DNA from: Akkermansiaceae bacterium | Lineage (GTDB): Bacteria > Verrucomicrobiota > Verrucomicrobiia > Verrucomicrobiales > Akkermansiaceae | Reading direction: 5' to 3' | NCBI GenBank assembly: GCA_025354565.1 | Contig: JANXMQ010000207.1 | Coordinates: 1 to 41,983 of the forward strand | DNA length: 41,983 nt | Part shown: one piece after another, positions 22,100 to 30,505 of the stretch | How positions within the stretch are numbered: position 1 is the first letter of the stretch | Layout of the letters: every line of letters begins with the position of its first letter | Translations under genes and position numbers: made by a program | The notes under the pieces: generated by a model | What the model saw: only the letters and a program-made list of their open reading frames with translations | Databases searched by the model: none | Told to the model about the DNA's origin: nothing

Positions 22100-24043
22100 T
22101 CACTTCTTTTTCAAGTTTTTCAAAGAGGTCTCTACCGTGGCGCGCAATTCGTAGCCAGGATTTCCTGTCATTTCAGTGACCAGCTTGTGCTTTTCCCGCT
22201 CCAGGGCATGATAGTTTCGTTTTGCCATCCATTCGTCGCGGCCTTTGAGGTGGAGATTGGTATTGTAATATTTGCGGATGGCATCATCGATCTCAGTCAA
22301 GCGGAATTCGCCTTTTGAACTGGGTCCGAGAGCTGCTTGGAGCTTTACGAGCTGTGGCTTTGTTTCCTGCCACTTGTTTTCGCCAGCGGACAGGACCACG
22401 GCCCGAATCAAGGGTGGCGGAATTTCGGCAAACTTCGCAGGATCGAGCCAGATCCGCGCGAGGTCGCGGATGGCTTGTGGTTTGGCATCGGCTTGTATTG
22501 GATCGACAAAGTTGGTCGCAATCACGCTGGCGAGGTCGCGGTCGTATCGCGCGCCAACCGACTCCCAGAGCGAGGGAATGCACGGATCAAACACGGTGGC
22601 AAGCGCGGCAGGGGCTGTGCTCAGTGCCCGGACGCGGTAAGACGGAATGTCGTCTCCGCCAATCCGCTTGTGATCATCCATTCTTGCGTGGGGGCTGGTG
22701 GGAACCGTCCGCACGCGGTCGATTTCATGAGCGATGGCGATACGCCGGCCTAACTCTGCGGGCGACACCTCGGACACCATGAAAGTGTTGTCATCCTTCT
22801 GAGTCCATTGCTGTGCGGAAGGGCCGAGAAACCACCAGACGGTGACCGACTCGTGCCCCCAGCCACCGCCGTCGCACCACCGTTCCAACCAGCCGCTGGT
22901 GGCGGGCGGTGTGGGATCGCCGAGTGAGGCGAGTTCATAATGGGTCTGGTGCAGATTCCCGAGCTGGTGGGTTGCCATCGCCTGAGCCGCAGCACGTGGA
23001 GGGAGGCTCCCGGTCTCGGGAAGTTTCCACTCGTAGTTGTGAATCATTTCACCGCCACGGCGGATGGGCGGTGCTGGTAGATTGGCGTCCAACTCACCCG
23101 CGCCGTCCAGACCGTCAGAGCCAACGCCGCCGAATGAGTAGCCGTGTGCCTCAAGGAAGCTGGACATGGCATCGTATTCTTCTGCCTTGGGATGGGCATC
23201 CACCAGAATCCCCTCCGGAAACTTGTCGGTGGACGCCACGAATCCGCCCTTTTCCTTTTGAAACTGATAGATGATCTCTTGTTGTGCTTTATCCGTGGGG
23301 ACCAGCACGAGTTGTAGGACCTCTTGTGGATCACGGCGCACCATGAACCGCCATGCTTTCGATCTCTCGAAAACATCGGTGCGCTGGTTGCAATAAAACA
23401 TCAACTGCCGCGGTTGAGTCGCGATCAGTGGGCCGATGGAAACGCAGTCCATGGTGGCGTCCTGTTTGTTTCCTCTGTCCAGATGGACGCGCGAGAACTC
23501 GAGTAAATCCAGACACCCGTCCGAGTCGAAATCCGCAAGGATCGCCGGGGAACCGAAGAATCCCTCGTCGAGTTGTTTCCCGGATTCATCAACTAGGAAT
23601 CCAGAAGCTTGTTCAAACCACGGTTGTCCCACTTGCCAAGGTTTGAAATCCGGCGGCAGGTGGTTGTCAGCGTCGCGCCACAGTCGGCGGCGCTCGACCT
23701 CCAGCGGATGGGGTTCGTAGATCTTCGGATCGGGTCCACAGAGGACATCCTGTCCCGCTTGCCAACCGCCTAGTTCAAGCACCACCCATGCGTTGGGTAG
23801 TCCGGGTTGCGGACAGCGAAAGATGCGGGTCTCTCGGTGGTCCGCCGCGAATTTTTCCGGATCATCGATTTGCTGTCCCTTAACGGCGCTTGCCTTTTCG
23901 TATTGATAGAGTGCGGCAATCCGGGTTTCAGGGTTCCGCAGGCGGGCGAACCATTCAGGTCCCAAATTGGGGTGTCGGGATGCATCTTTGGCATTTGCGA
24001 GGCCTGCGATGAGGGCGATGACGGGAAGATGAAGAGCTCTCAT
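22100..24043 (-). CDS. Secreted protein of unknown function with one acidic FG-GAP-like motif (647 aa)
   Basis: The ATG at 24043 gives a signal peptide (MRALHLPVIALIAGLANAKD); the longer frame from 24124 would bury it. The mature part is Trp/Pro-rich; one motif, LADFDSDGCLDLLEF near residue 170, resembles the Asp-rich calcium loops of FG-GAP or dockerin-type repeats. The C-terminal 150 residues look helical and charged (KYYNTNLHLKGRDEWMAKRN, LEREKHKLV). No catalytic signature is recognised. It is the first gene of a two-gene unit with the 489-aa secreted protein. Confidence 0.65.
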   Translation of the reverse strand: MRALHLPVIALIAGLANAKDASRHPNLGPEWFARLRNPETRIAALYQYEKASAVKGQQIDDPEKFAADHRETRIFRCPQPGLPNAWVVLELGGWQAGQDVLCGPDPKIYEPHPLEVERRRLWRDADNHLPPDFKPWQVGQPWFEQASGFLVDESGKQLDEGFFGSPAILADFDSDGCLDLLEFSRVHLDRGNKQDATMDCVSIGPLIATQPRQLMFYCNQRTDVFERSKAWRFMVRRDPQEVLQLVLVPTDKAQQEIIYQFQKEKGGFVASTDKFPEGILVDAHPKAEEYDAMSSFLEAHGYSFGGVGSDGLDGAGELDANLPAPPIRRGGEMIHNYEWKLPETGSLPPRAAAQAMATHQLGNLHQTHYELASLGDPTPPATSGWLERWCDGGGWGHESVTVWWFLGPSAQQWTQKDDNTFMVSEVSPAELGRRIAIAHEIDRVRTVPTSPHARMDDHKRIGGDDIPSYRVRALSTAPAALATVFDPCIPSLWESVGARYDRDLASVIATNFVDPIQADAKPQAIRDLARIWLDPAKFAEIPPPLIRAVVLSAGENKWQETKPQLVKLQAALGPSSKGEFRLTEIDDAIRKYYNTNLHLKGRDEWMAKRNYHALEREKHKLVTEMTGNPGYELRATVETSLKNLKKK

Positions 24044-24158
24044 TGTGGGATATTGATGGTTTTTGAAAGCTACCCAGACAGCAATCCAGACACCACGCCA
24101 ATTTGTCTCGGAATTTGAGTTCATTGTAGCGGCGTGTCTGTGAGCGTCGAATTGCTTG

Positions 24159-24187
24159 TTGATCCCAAGACCGCGATCAGGTATATA
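24159..24187 (+). promoter_or_regulatory. Probable vapB promoter
   Basis: TTGATC (24159-24164) and TATATA (24182-24187) are separated by 17 bases. The antitoxin ATG at 24194 follows only 6 bases after the -10 box, so the transcript would be leaderless or nearly so. GATC elements at 24161 and 24175 frame the spacer. Confidence 0.4.
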
Positions 24188-24193
24188 CTGGCT

Positions 24194-24427
24194 ATGACGA
24201 CGACATTATTTACCAATGGTCGCTCCCAGGCGGTGAGAATCCCCAAAGAACTGAGGTTCGAAGGTCGGGAAGTCTCGATTCGCCGTATCGGCGATGGCGT
24301 GCTCTTGGTTCCAGTTAAAGCCTCCACTTGGCCGGATGGATTCTTCGAAAGCATCCGAATCGATGACGCCAATTTCACCCGCCCCGATCAAGGCGAACTT
24401 CCTCCGATCGTAGGATTCACGGAATGA
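24194..24427 (+). CDS. vapB: VapB antitoxin, AbrB/SpoVT family (77 aa)
   Basis: A swapped-hairpin DNA-binding domain: TLFTNGRSQAVRIPKELRF is the classical VapB/MazE N-terminus, followed by VSIRRIGDGVLLVP. The C-terminal tail (STWPDGFFESIRIDDANFTR) is the toxin-binding part. It should repress its own promoter and neutralise VapC. Its stop overlaps the vapC start (ATGA). The antitoxin is intact but its toxin is not. Confidence 0.92.
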   Translation: MTTTLFTNGRSQAVRIPKELRFEGREVSIRRIGDGVLLVPVKASTWPDGFFESIRIDDANFTRPDQGELPPIVGFTE

Positions 24428-24816
24428 CCTACCTCCTGGATACCAATGTCTGTATCGCCGCTATGCGCGGGAACCCCAAAGTCATATAGGGACTCGCCGC
24501 GCGTAGTCCCGAGGATTGCGCGGTGTCGATGGTGAGCGTCTTCGAGTTGTTCGCCGGAGTTTGTCGTTGCAATGACCCGAATGGCGAGGGGCAAAAAGTC
24601 TCCATCTTCCTCGAACCGTTCCACCTCCTTCCCTTCGATTGGGACGCCGCCCTGAAGACGGCGGAAATCCGTTTCCAGCTTGAGAAGGCCGGCACCAAGA
24701 TCGGCCCTTACGATTTGCAACTCAGTGGCCAAGCTCTATCGCTCGATCTGACGCTCGTCACCCACAACACTCGCGAATTCGAACGCGTTACCGGCTTAAG
24801 AGTCGAAGATTGGTAA
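24424..24816 (+). pseudogene. vapC: VapC PIN-domain toxin interrupted by in-frame TAG
   Basis: Translation from the ATG at 24424 gives MTYLLDTNVCIAAMRGNPKVI and then TAG at 24487-24489 (codon 22). The same frame continues cleanly to 24816 with PIN-family sequence: VSMVSVFELFAGV, AAEIRFQLEKAGTKIGPYD-like, LTLVTHNTREFERV and GLRVEDW. A full VapC of about 130 residues is thus broken by one nonsense codon. The first acidic residue (Asp6) is in the short N-terminal piece, so the downstream part could not be an active RNase. A single substitution explains the lesion; a sequencing error is the main alternative. Confidence 0.88.
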
Positions 24817-24833
24817 GTCGAAGTGCCACCGCC

Positions 24834-24911
24834 ATGAAAAAACTGCAATTCATCCCGCTGCTCAAAATGTTCGCCGAGACCCTCCGAGAAAGGCGGGAGA
24901 ATCCAACATGA
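24834..24911 (+). pseudogene. N-terminal stub of a HigA-type antitoxin
   Basis: The frame MKKLQFIPLLKMFAETLRER ends after 25 codons. It matches the N-terminus of the intact HigA at 25906 (MKKKPQLIPLLNFFAETLRE), including the leader GCCACCGCCATGAAAAA. The rest of the gene is missing and replaced by a second HigA reading frame that overlaps its stop (ATGA at 24908). Confidence 0.7.
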
Positions 24912-25194
24912 AAACGCACGCACCCATTCATCCTGGCGAGGTTCTCCGCGAGGATTTCCTGATTCCTCTTGGCCTCTCGGAATGCCGCGTTACCAAGGAT
25001 ATTGGCGTGCCGCCCCGGCGCATCAACGAGATTGTGAAGGGCAAGCGCTCTCTCACCGTGGACAATGCCCTGCGCCTCGAACGCTACATCGGCCGGCCCG
25101 CCGATGTGTGGCTCCAGTCCCACCACGACCAACAAACCACAAGGCGTCCCTGAAATCTGTTCTTGCTGAAATTCAGCCATGCCCCGCGCTGTGA
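24908..25194 (+). pseudogene. higA: HigA/VapI-type XRE antitoxin with frameshifted C-terminus
   Basis: Residues 1-70 are a normal HigA: MKTHAPIHPGEVLREDFLIP, GVPPRRINEIVKGKRSLTVD and ALRLERYIGRPADVWLQ. The frame then gives HHDQQTTRRP and stops at 25151-25153. A different frame just after it reads ASLKSVLAEIQPCPAL and stops at 25194, which resembles the usual HigA tail ending (E-I-x-P). I infer a small indel around 25120-25145. The helix-turn-helix is complete, so DNA binding might survive; no toxin gene is adjacent. Confidence 0.65.
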
Positions 25195-25280
25195 AAAGCC
25201 GCAATCCAAATACCCTGTCACCACGCCATACCTCCTATTCACTCATCATTCGGCACTTCTCTGTCCCGCATCTTGATTGA

Positions 25281-25561
25281 TGGAAAAGGGGGGGGGCAGC
25301 CTATGTCTTCGATGGCAGGACAGAGGATTTTCCGGCGCTATCGCTATTCAAATATCACAAAACTTCATGGGCATCCCTATTATCTAAAACTCACCACCCG
25401 CTCGAAGTCGTCCGCAGTACCGACACGCACAGTGTCCACATCCGCACCATGGATTTGCGAATCGCCTGCATCGCTTTGGCCCACGAGGCAACGCTCCTCA
25501 CCCGCAACATCGTGGACTTCACCCAAGTCCCGGCCTGCGGTTTGAGAACTGGCTGGATTGA
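25281..25561 (+). pseudogene. PIN-domain (VapC) C-terminal remnant with frameshift
   Basis: The segment from about 25420 reads HIRTMDLRIACIALAHEATL, then LLTRNIVDFTQVP, which is the C-terminal third of a VapC PIN toxin. At about 25532 the frame shifts by one base and the expected ending GLRFENWLD followed by TGA (25559-25561) continues in another frame. The N-terminal two thirds are absent or unrecognisable; the frame opens at 25281 after a TGA. A run of nine G lies at 25288-25296. Confidence 0.7.
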
Positions 25562-25614
25562 GAAATCCAATTTCTCCTTGAAATCATTATCAAATCCGGC
25601 AATGTTCACCGCAA

Positions 25615-25896
25615 GTGATTGAGACCTTCACCTGCAAGGAAACTTCCAAAGTCTTTCATGGGGAAACCTCACGGAAATTCCCGGGCGATATTCAGCCACG
25701 GGCGCTTATGAAACTCCGTCAGCTTCACCGGATCATTGCCATCGACCAACTCCGCCAACCACCTTCCAACCGCCTCGAATCACTCTCTGGCAATTTCAAG
25801 GGATTCTGGAGCATCCGCATCAACCAACAATGGCGCATCGTTTTCCGCTGGAAAGACGGCAACGCTGCCGACGTCCAAATCACCGACTATCACTGA
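25615..25896 (+). CDS. higB: HigB toxin, RelE/ParE fold (93 aa)
   Basis: Full-length plasmid-maintenance killer type protein. Starts with GTG at 25615 (IETFTCKETSKVFHGE), then IQPRALMKLRQLHRI and the family core LESLSGNFKGFWSIRINQQW, ending RWKDGNAADVQITDYH, where the terminal YH is typical and functionally important in HigB. HigB cleaves mRNA on the ribosome. The antitoxin gene follows after 9 bases, the toxin-first order characteristic of higBA. Confidence 0.92.
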   Translation: MIETFTCKETSKVFHGETSRKFPGDIQPRALMKLRQLHRIIAIDQLRQPPSNRLESLSGNFKGFWSIRINQQWRIVFRWKDGNAADVQITDYH

Positions 25897-25905
25897 GCCA
25901 CTGCC

Positions 25906-26211
25906 ATGAAAAAGAAACCACAACTCATCCCGCTGCTCAACTTCTTCGCAGAAACCCTCCGCGAAACGCTTGAGGAGTCCAGCCTGTCCCAAGCAGAGAT
26001 CGCCCGCCGCTGCGGGATTCCCGCGCCTCATCTCACGCAGATGAAACAAGGCAAACGCCGCTGCACCCCCGAATACGATTTGCGCCTGAGCACCTTCTTC
26101 GGCATCACCCCCGGCATGTGGATGAACCTCCAACTCGACTACGAATTCATGCGCGCCGACCGCGAAAAAGGCGAAGCCATCCGCAAGGAAGTTCAACCCT
26201 GCGCGGCGTGA
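25906..26211 (+). CDS. higA: HigA antitoxin, XRE family (101 aa)
   Basis: Helix-turn-helix in the middle: LSQAEIARRCGIPAPHLTQM followed by KQGKRRCTPEYDLRLSTFFG. The C-terminal part, TPGMWMNLQLDYEFMRADRE, is the HigA toxin-binding tail and ends in EVQPCAA. It should neutralise HigB and repress the operon. Unusual for HigA is the extra N-terminal segment of about 20 residues (MKKKPQLIPLLNFFAETLRE), which recurs in degraded copies elsewhere in the window. The stop lies 58 bp before the stop of the large convergent gene. Confidence 0.93.
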   Translation: MKKKPQLIPLLNFFAETLRETLEESSLSQAEIARRCGIPAPHLTQMKQGKRRCTPEYDLRLSTFFGITPGMWMNLQLDYEFMRADREKGEAIRKEVQPCAA

Positions 26212-26268
26212 AATGCCGAAAACGTTGAAATGCGTAACCTGCCCCGAAATACCCTGATCCGAAATATA

Positions 26269-29200
26269 TCAGTCCCGATAAGGATCTCGTTTTGACTCTC
26301 TTTCGGCATCTCGCTCGTATCGTTCCGCCAACTCTCTCATTGCGGTTGCGAATCTTGAATAGCCGCCAGCATCAAGGGCGTCAGCACGGTCACGGTTTTG
26401 CAGTGCCAATCCTCGTTCTTCTTCTCCTGCGGAGAACCCATGAACGCCACGGTCATTGGACAATTGGATGGTAAATCCTGACCTCATTTCTCCTGCGTCG
26501 CGTTGATTCAAGACTTTGGCAACGGCTTCGTGAATCCAGAGTCCACCCGGATCTTTGGGAGCACGCGTGAGAACGTGGCCGATCTGAATCCGCGCCACTT
26601 CCAAGTGTCCACTTGATCGGGTGATCCTGAGAGCCTCCGCAATCCAGTTCTCAAAGACGGCGACATCAAACGATCCATCGTCGAGCTTTCCGGGCGTCCA
26701 ACGCCACTCACTCAGAAGCCGGTAACCATTGCGTGCAAGATCCCGTTTTTGCTCATCCGGCTTTTCCTTAGGCCGCTCGTCCCCATTTTTGGATCGGTAT
26801 ACCACTCCAACCACTTCCGCAAAAAAGGCAGGGTCGCCCGCTAGCTGTTTCTCCAGTGTGACAGGTGATCCATTTGAAAACCGATCGAGCCATGGGAGGA
26901 AGTTCCATTCGATTTTGAACAACGCCTCTCTATCAGAGCATTCTGATTGCTGAAGCCTCGTGATGACATTGACGGTATCGTAATTACTCAACCGCTCCCA
27001 GCCTGTTGGCGCATCCAACACGGCGAGCAGTACACGAGTTGCAAGTGTCTCGTTGAAATGATTCCCGTTGTCGGTTGTTCGCGCGACGCAAGCAAGTGCA
27101 TGGCTTGGACGGCCAAACTGAAGAAGCTTCTCGGTAGCCACCGTCAAATCGCGGTCCGTTCCATATGGGTTCACCCACGCGTGTTCCCAATAGAGTCCTT
27201 CATTGCGGCCGCCAAGATGCTCAGTAACGCGTTTCCAAACTTCATCCTGGAATGGCAAACGAATCAGAAAGGCTGCCTTCTTATTGACCTCCCATCCCCT
27301 TGCCAGCACATCATCCACCCATTCCCACCGACGTTCCCAGTATCTCACCCAAACAAATCCAGCTACCAACCGCTCCACGGGACTGTCCGCAGGTTCGGCC
27401 AACAAAGCGGATAGAACCTCGTCTTCCCGTTCGCCCGAAGCAATCGCACCAAGGGCCCTGCCAACTTCATAGGGGGCTTTTACCTCGTTTGCGAACTCCA
27501 GCACTTCGGCGAGAGAGCCTTTATTAAGAATTTCCTGGGTGGCGGCTTGTCGAGCCGCGTCGAGCCGCCGTCGCTGTGCATCGTAGTCTCCCTTCTCGTC
27601 GTATAAATCGAAGTCGCGATCACTAAACAGATGGTGGTATTTGAATTTTGGAGTGTTCGGAGCCAAAGCATTTGCTGCTACCTCAATCTTCCCCAGAATC
27701 TCTTCTGAAAGCGCCCAGTCTGAGTCCGCGAACTTCCGATGTTGCCGGACCATGCCATCCAGCTTTTCCCACAGCGGAAGTCGCTCGTCCTCCGGAAGTT
27801 GGAGAATTGCACTGGAGCCGAGGTGACTCAAAAGACTTTCATGGGCGGCCTGTGGCAAATCTAAAAGCCGGTCGATTAGCTCTCCCAACTTGTCGACGTG
27901 TTTCTTCGCAAGGCGGACCGCGTACTCCGTATACTCCGTCACCTGCTCCCAGTATTCAGTAAGGAGCACTCCCTCCTTCCAATCGTGAGGGATATAATCC
28001 CGCCACGTTGGCCGGTTGCAACCGCTCGTAAATCCATGGTTGTGAGGTAGCAAGGACAGAAGAAGATTCCAACCAACGTCAGAATGCTCTCGGAGAACTG
28101 TCGCAACCGCAGCCTTACGTTTTTCGAATGGCGCTACGGTCTGAAGGTGCCAAGGGAGAAAAATGTCTGTTAGTGAATTTGCCGGCCTATTGGACGTGTT
28201 TCCTCCGGGATCGATGGAAGCAAGGTCGGAAAGGATCACGGAGACCCGGGACAGGTGAGCCGGCTCCCACGCAAGTGTTTCCAATGCCCACAAAAGGCCA
28301 CACATGTAGTTTCCGCCGCCTATCATTCCCCCACCTTCTTCAGCGAAAATTTGATGGAAAAGCGTGGTTTCCAGGTTTTTCAACGCGGCCTCGACTGCAT
28401 CGAGAAATTCGTCTGGCGCGGCCTCCGCAAGAAGCGGTAACAGGGAATCCAAACTTGCCCAGCGATCCCAAGTGGCTTCGCCCAACAGTTTGCGAACGAT
28501 CAGAAGAGCCGTGATATCGGCCTTGCCAGTCGAACATGACGACAGAGCCTGCGGTCGGCTTCCGAGCAATGCTAGGGATTCCGCGAGCCCTTTCCGGAGT
28601 TGCCTCGAATGTTGAAGGACTTTGCCATGAACGCTGGCGGCATAGCGTTCTTCTTTGGGAAGATCAAATTGAGGATCACGTTCACCAAGCACCAGAACCG
28701 CCATTTCTTCGAATCGTTCCAGATCTGCGTCCGTGATCCTGTTGCCCAATGCGTCCCAAGCTTCTCCTCTGGCAAGAAAGCGCCATTTCTCTTCCTGTTG
28801 AATCAGGGGAGAGTCCGAGCGCAACGCATCAGGGCGCAATTTCTCGATCCACTCCCCGTAGGCTTTTCCCAGCAGCTTTTCCAACGCCGCCCGGTCTGCC
28901 GGGCTTGTCCCAGTCCACTTGCCGGCAAGTCCGGCTTGAGCAATGAGAGTGGCACTCTCCCACGTTGCATATGGAGGCAGGTTACCCAGTCCTCTCAAAT
29001 GGCGTCGAAGAGCCGAAATCATGTCTCCACCTACTCGGGCGAGCTCTCTGGCACGCCCCTCAGAGTATTCCACCTCGCGCAAGACTTCCTCAATCTGGGA
29101 TCGCGAGGGACTCTGTAGCTTGAGAATTTCCGGGTTCCCTCCCGACCACGCCCCACAGAGGGGAATAATGACGGCGTGGCCCCTCCGTCGAGCCAAGGTC

Positions 29201-30090
29201 TGAAGATCCGCATTTTCTTCCAGTTCCAGCCCGAGCCGAGGATCCGCGACCAACACATGGGGTGATCTTGTTTCTGCAATACTTCGCCAAGCCTCTTCCT
29301 CCTTGATGTAAAGGCAACGGTTTGCCCAGTCCCTGCATATTTCGGGATCAAGGGTGAAAAGGAAGCTGGCAACGAAGTCCGCCACATCTTGCGGACTCTC
29401 CGCAAACATCATTAAATTCTGCGTCTTTCCATTGAAGAGCGATTGCAAAGCCTCGCAAGCGTTCTTTCGGCCCGTCGTGAAAAGTTTCGGGGGCAAGGGC
29501 GGGTCATTCGAAGTCGATTCGGAAAGCAGCAAATTCCAATGCTCGGCTGGTGTGCTCATTCCTCCCAATGACTTGGTCAATTCGATTTTCTTGGCCATCC
29601 CCCGGCCTAAAGCTGGCCATTCACGAAGCCAGTCCGCGAGTTTGACGCCGTCAATTATGCGGATGTGTTTCCATCCTTTATCCTTTCGGGCTCTCAACCA
29701 TCTTGCTTGCTTCGGTTCACTCCATCCTCCTGAGGCGGAGGAACGCGGAGTGACAAAGACGAATGACGATTTTGCCCGTTCGTCATCGGATAATATGGCG
29801 GTCCGTTTCCTGAATTCCTCGGTAGCCTTGTCCTGCGGATCGGCGTCGGTGCCAATCTCCCAGTAAGAAATGCCTTCCGGCACATACTCAAGGAATCTCT
29901 GTTCCATCTCGACCACTCCGTCCCATCCGGGCTGGTTGATAGATTCTCCGTAGGGAATCCGGCATGCCAAAGGTGGCGGGACCGACTGCTTGACGAGCAA
30001 GAAGATCAACTCGGGAATAGCCGCTTGGCTCTCCCGCCTCAGGCAATAGCGATCTAGATCAGCGGCTTGAACAATATGAGCATGGTCCAT
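26269..30090 (-). CDS. Large protein with nuclease-like N-terminus, candidate defence protein (1273 aa)
   Basis: One uninterrupted frame from ATG 30090. Residues 40-170 have the look of a restriction-endonuclease-like fold: RIPYGESINQPGWDGVV (Asp57), ISYWEIGTDADPQDKATEEF (Glu78, Lys88), SSFVFVTPR, then GWKHIRIIDGVKLADWLREW. The E-x-G spacing is not a standard (D/E)xK, so activity is uncertain. Residues about 205-370 (NLMMFAESPQDVADFVASFL, HVLVADPRL, VIIPLCGAW, then a helical lid) resemble a STAND/AAA NTPase that has lost its P-loop. The last 900 residues look alpha-helical, Leu/Trp/Glu-rich, as in solenoid sensors. No signal peptide or membrane helix. It stands alone between TA modules, convergent with higBA. 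I recognise no named family; the architecture is an inference. Confidence 0.8.
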   Translation of the reverse strand: MDHAHIVQAADLDRYCLRRESQAAIPELIFLLVKQSVPPPLACRIPYGESINQPGWDGVVEMEQRFLEYVPEGISYWEIGTDADPQDKATEEFRKRTAILSDDERAKSSFVFVTPRSSASGGWSEPKQARWLRARKDKGWKHIRIIDGVKLADWLREWPALGRGMAKKIELTKSLGGMSTPAEHWNLLLSESTSNDPPLPPKLFTTGRKNACEALQSLFNGKTQNLMMFAESPQDVADFVASFLFTLDPEICRDWANRCLYIKEEEAWRSIAETRSPHVLVADPRLGLELEENADLQTLARRRGHAVIIPLCGAWSGGNPEILKLQSPSRSQIEEVLREVEYSEGRARELARVGGDMISALRRHLRGLGNLPPYATWESATLIAQAGLAGKWTGTSPADRAALEKLLGKAYGEWIEKLRPDALRSDSPLIQQEEKWRFLARGEAWDALGNRITDADLERFEEMAVLVLGERDPQFDLPKEERYAASVHGKVLQHSRQLRKGLAESLALLGSRPQALSSCSTGKADITALLIVRKLLGEATWDRWASLDSLLPLLAEAAPDEFLDAVEAALKNLETTLFHQIFAEEGGGMIGGGNYMCGLLWALETLAWEPAHLSRVSVILSDLASIDPGGNTSNRPANSLTDIFLPWHLQTVAPFEKRKAAVATVLREHSDVGWNLLLSLLPHNHGFTSGCNRPTWRDYIPHDWKEGVLLTEYWEQVTEYTEYAVRLAKKHVDKLGELIDRLLDLPQAAHESLLSHLGSSAILQLPEDERLPLWEKLDGMVRQHRKFADSDWALSEEILGKIEVAANALAPNTPKFKYHHLFSDRDFDLYDEKGDYDAQRRRLDAARQAATQEILNKGSLAEVLEFANEVKAPYEVGRALGAIASGEREDEVLSALLAEPADSPVERLVAGFVWVRYWERRWEWVDDVLARGWEVNKKAAFLIRLPFQDEVWKRVTEHLGGRNEGLYWEHAWVNPYGTDRDLTVATEKLLQFGRPSHALACVARTTDNGNHFNETLATRVLLAVLDAPTGWERLSNYDTVNVITRLQQSECSDREALFKIEWNFLPWLDRFSNGSPVTLEKQLAGDPAFFAEVVGVVYRSKNGDERPKEKPDEQKRDLARNGYRLLSEWRWTPGKLDDGSFDVAVFENWIAEALRITRSSGHLEVARIQIGHVLTRAPKDPGGLWIHEAVAKVLNQRDAGEMRSGFTIQLSNDRGVHGFSAGEEERGLALQNRDRADALDAGGYSRFATAMRELAERYERDAERESKRDPYRD

Positions 30091-30306
30091 AGGCGGGCGT
30101 TGATTTGAGGAATGTTATCGTTCCGATTGACAAGAACGGCCCGATGACGCGGTTTGAGTAGACGAAATCACCGATCAAGTAGCAGAAAGGTCTTATATCG
30201 AGCTCGGGAAGCGGTTCTGATTCGGCCAGCCGTGCCGTATCGCCACACTAGCAACCCATTTGATGGCGTGAAGTAGAAAATGAATGGAGTCGTAGCTTTC
30301 AAATTC

Positions 30307-30436
30307 ACATCAAGCAGGCACAAAGTGCAGTTCCACTTTCTTTGCGAGAGCAGTGGCGGCTTTTCCGAGGCTGGCCACGGTGAGGGAGGGGTTTCATGGA
30401 TCAACTATTTGGTCCAGCGAGGCCCGGTTGTTTCAT
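30307..30436 (-). pseudogene. Remnant A of an XRE-type antitoxin (C-terminal 42 codons)
   Basis: On the minus strand the frame NPSLTVASLGKAATALAKKV, then ELHFVPA and TGA, ends at 30310. It is the C-terminal part of an XRE antitoxin of the S-R-x-x-L-D-R-x-L-x-P-x-N-P-S type. It is damaged by a TGA (30394-30396) where a sense codon is expected and by a 2-base deletion near its ATG (30434-30436). It is a 130-bp direct repeat of 31248-31377. The surrounding 30091-30505 holds no other gene I can support. Confidence 0.65.
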
Positions 30437-30505
30437 GCGAGAGGTCAGTTTGATCGATGGGATTCCAACTAACAGGCATAGGCGGTCCGATTTCATGGAG
30501 GTGGA

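Noticed and set aside
30168..30404. Leftward open frame of 78 residues
   Set aside because: Its codons run through the XRE remnant in the wrong frame and show no domain; the frame carrying the antitoxin tail explains the DNA better.
24508..30436. Prophage or plasmid origin of the TA island
   Set aside because: No integrase, phage structural gene, replication gene or attachment-site pair was found; the island is better explained by accumulated TA modules and one IS fragment.
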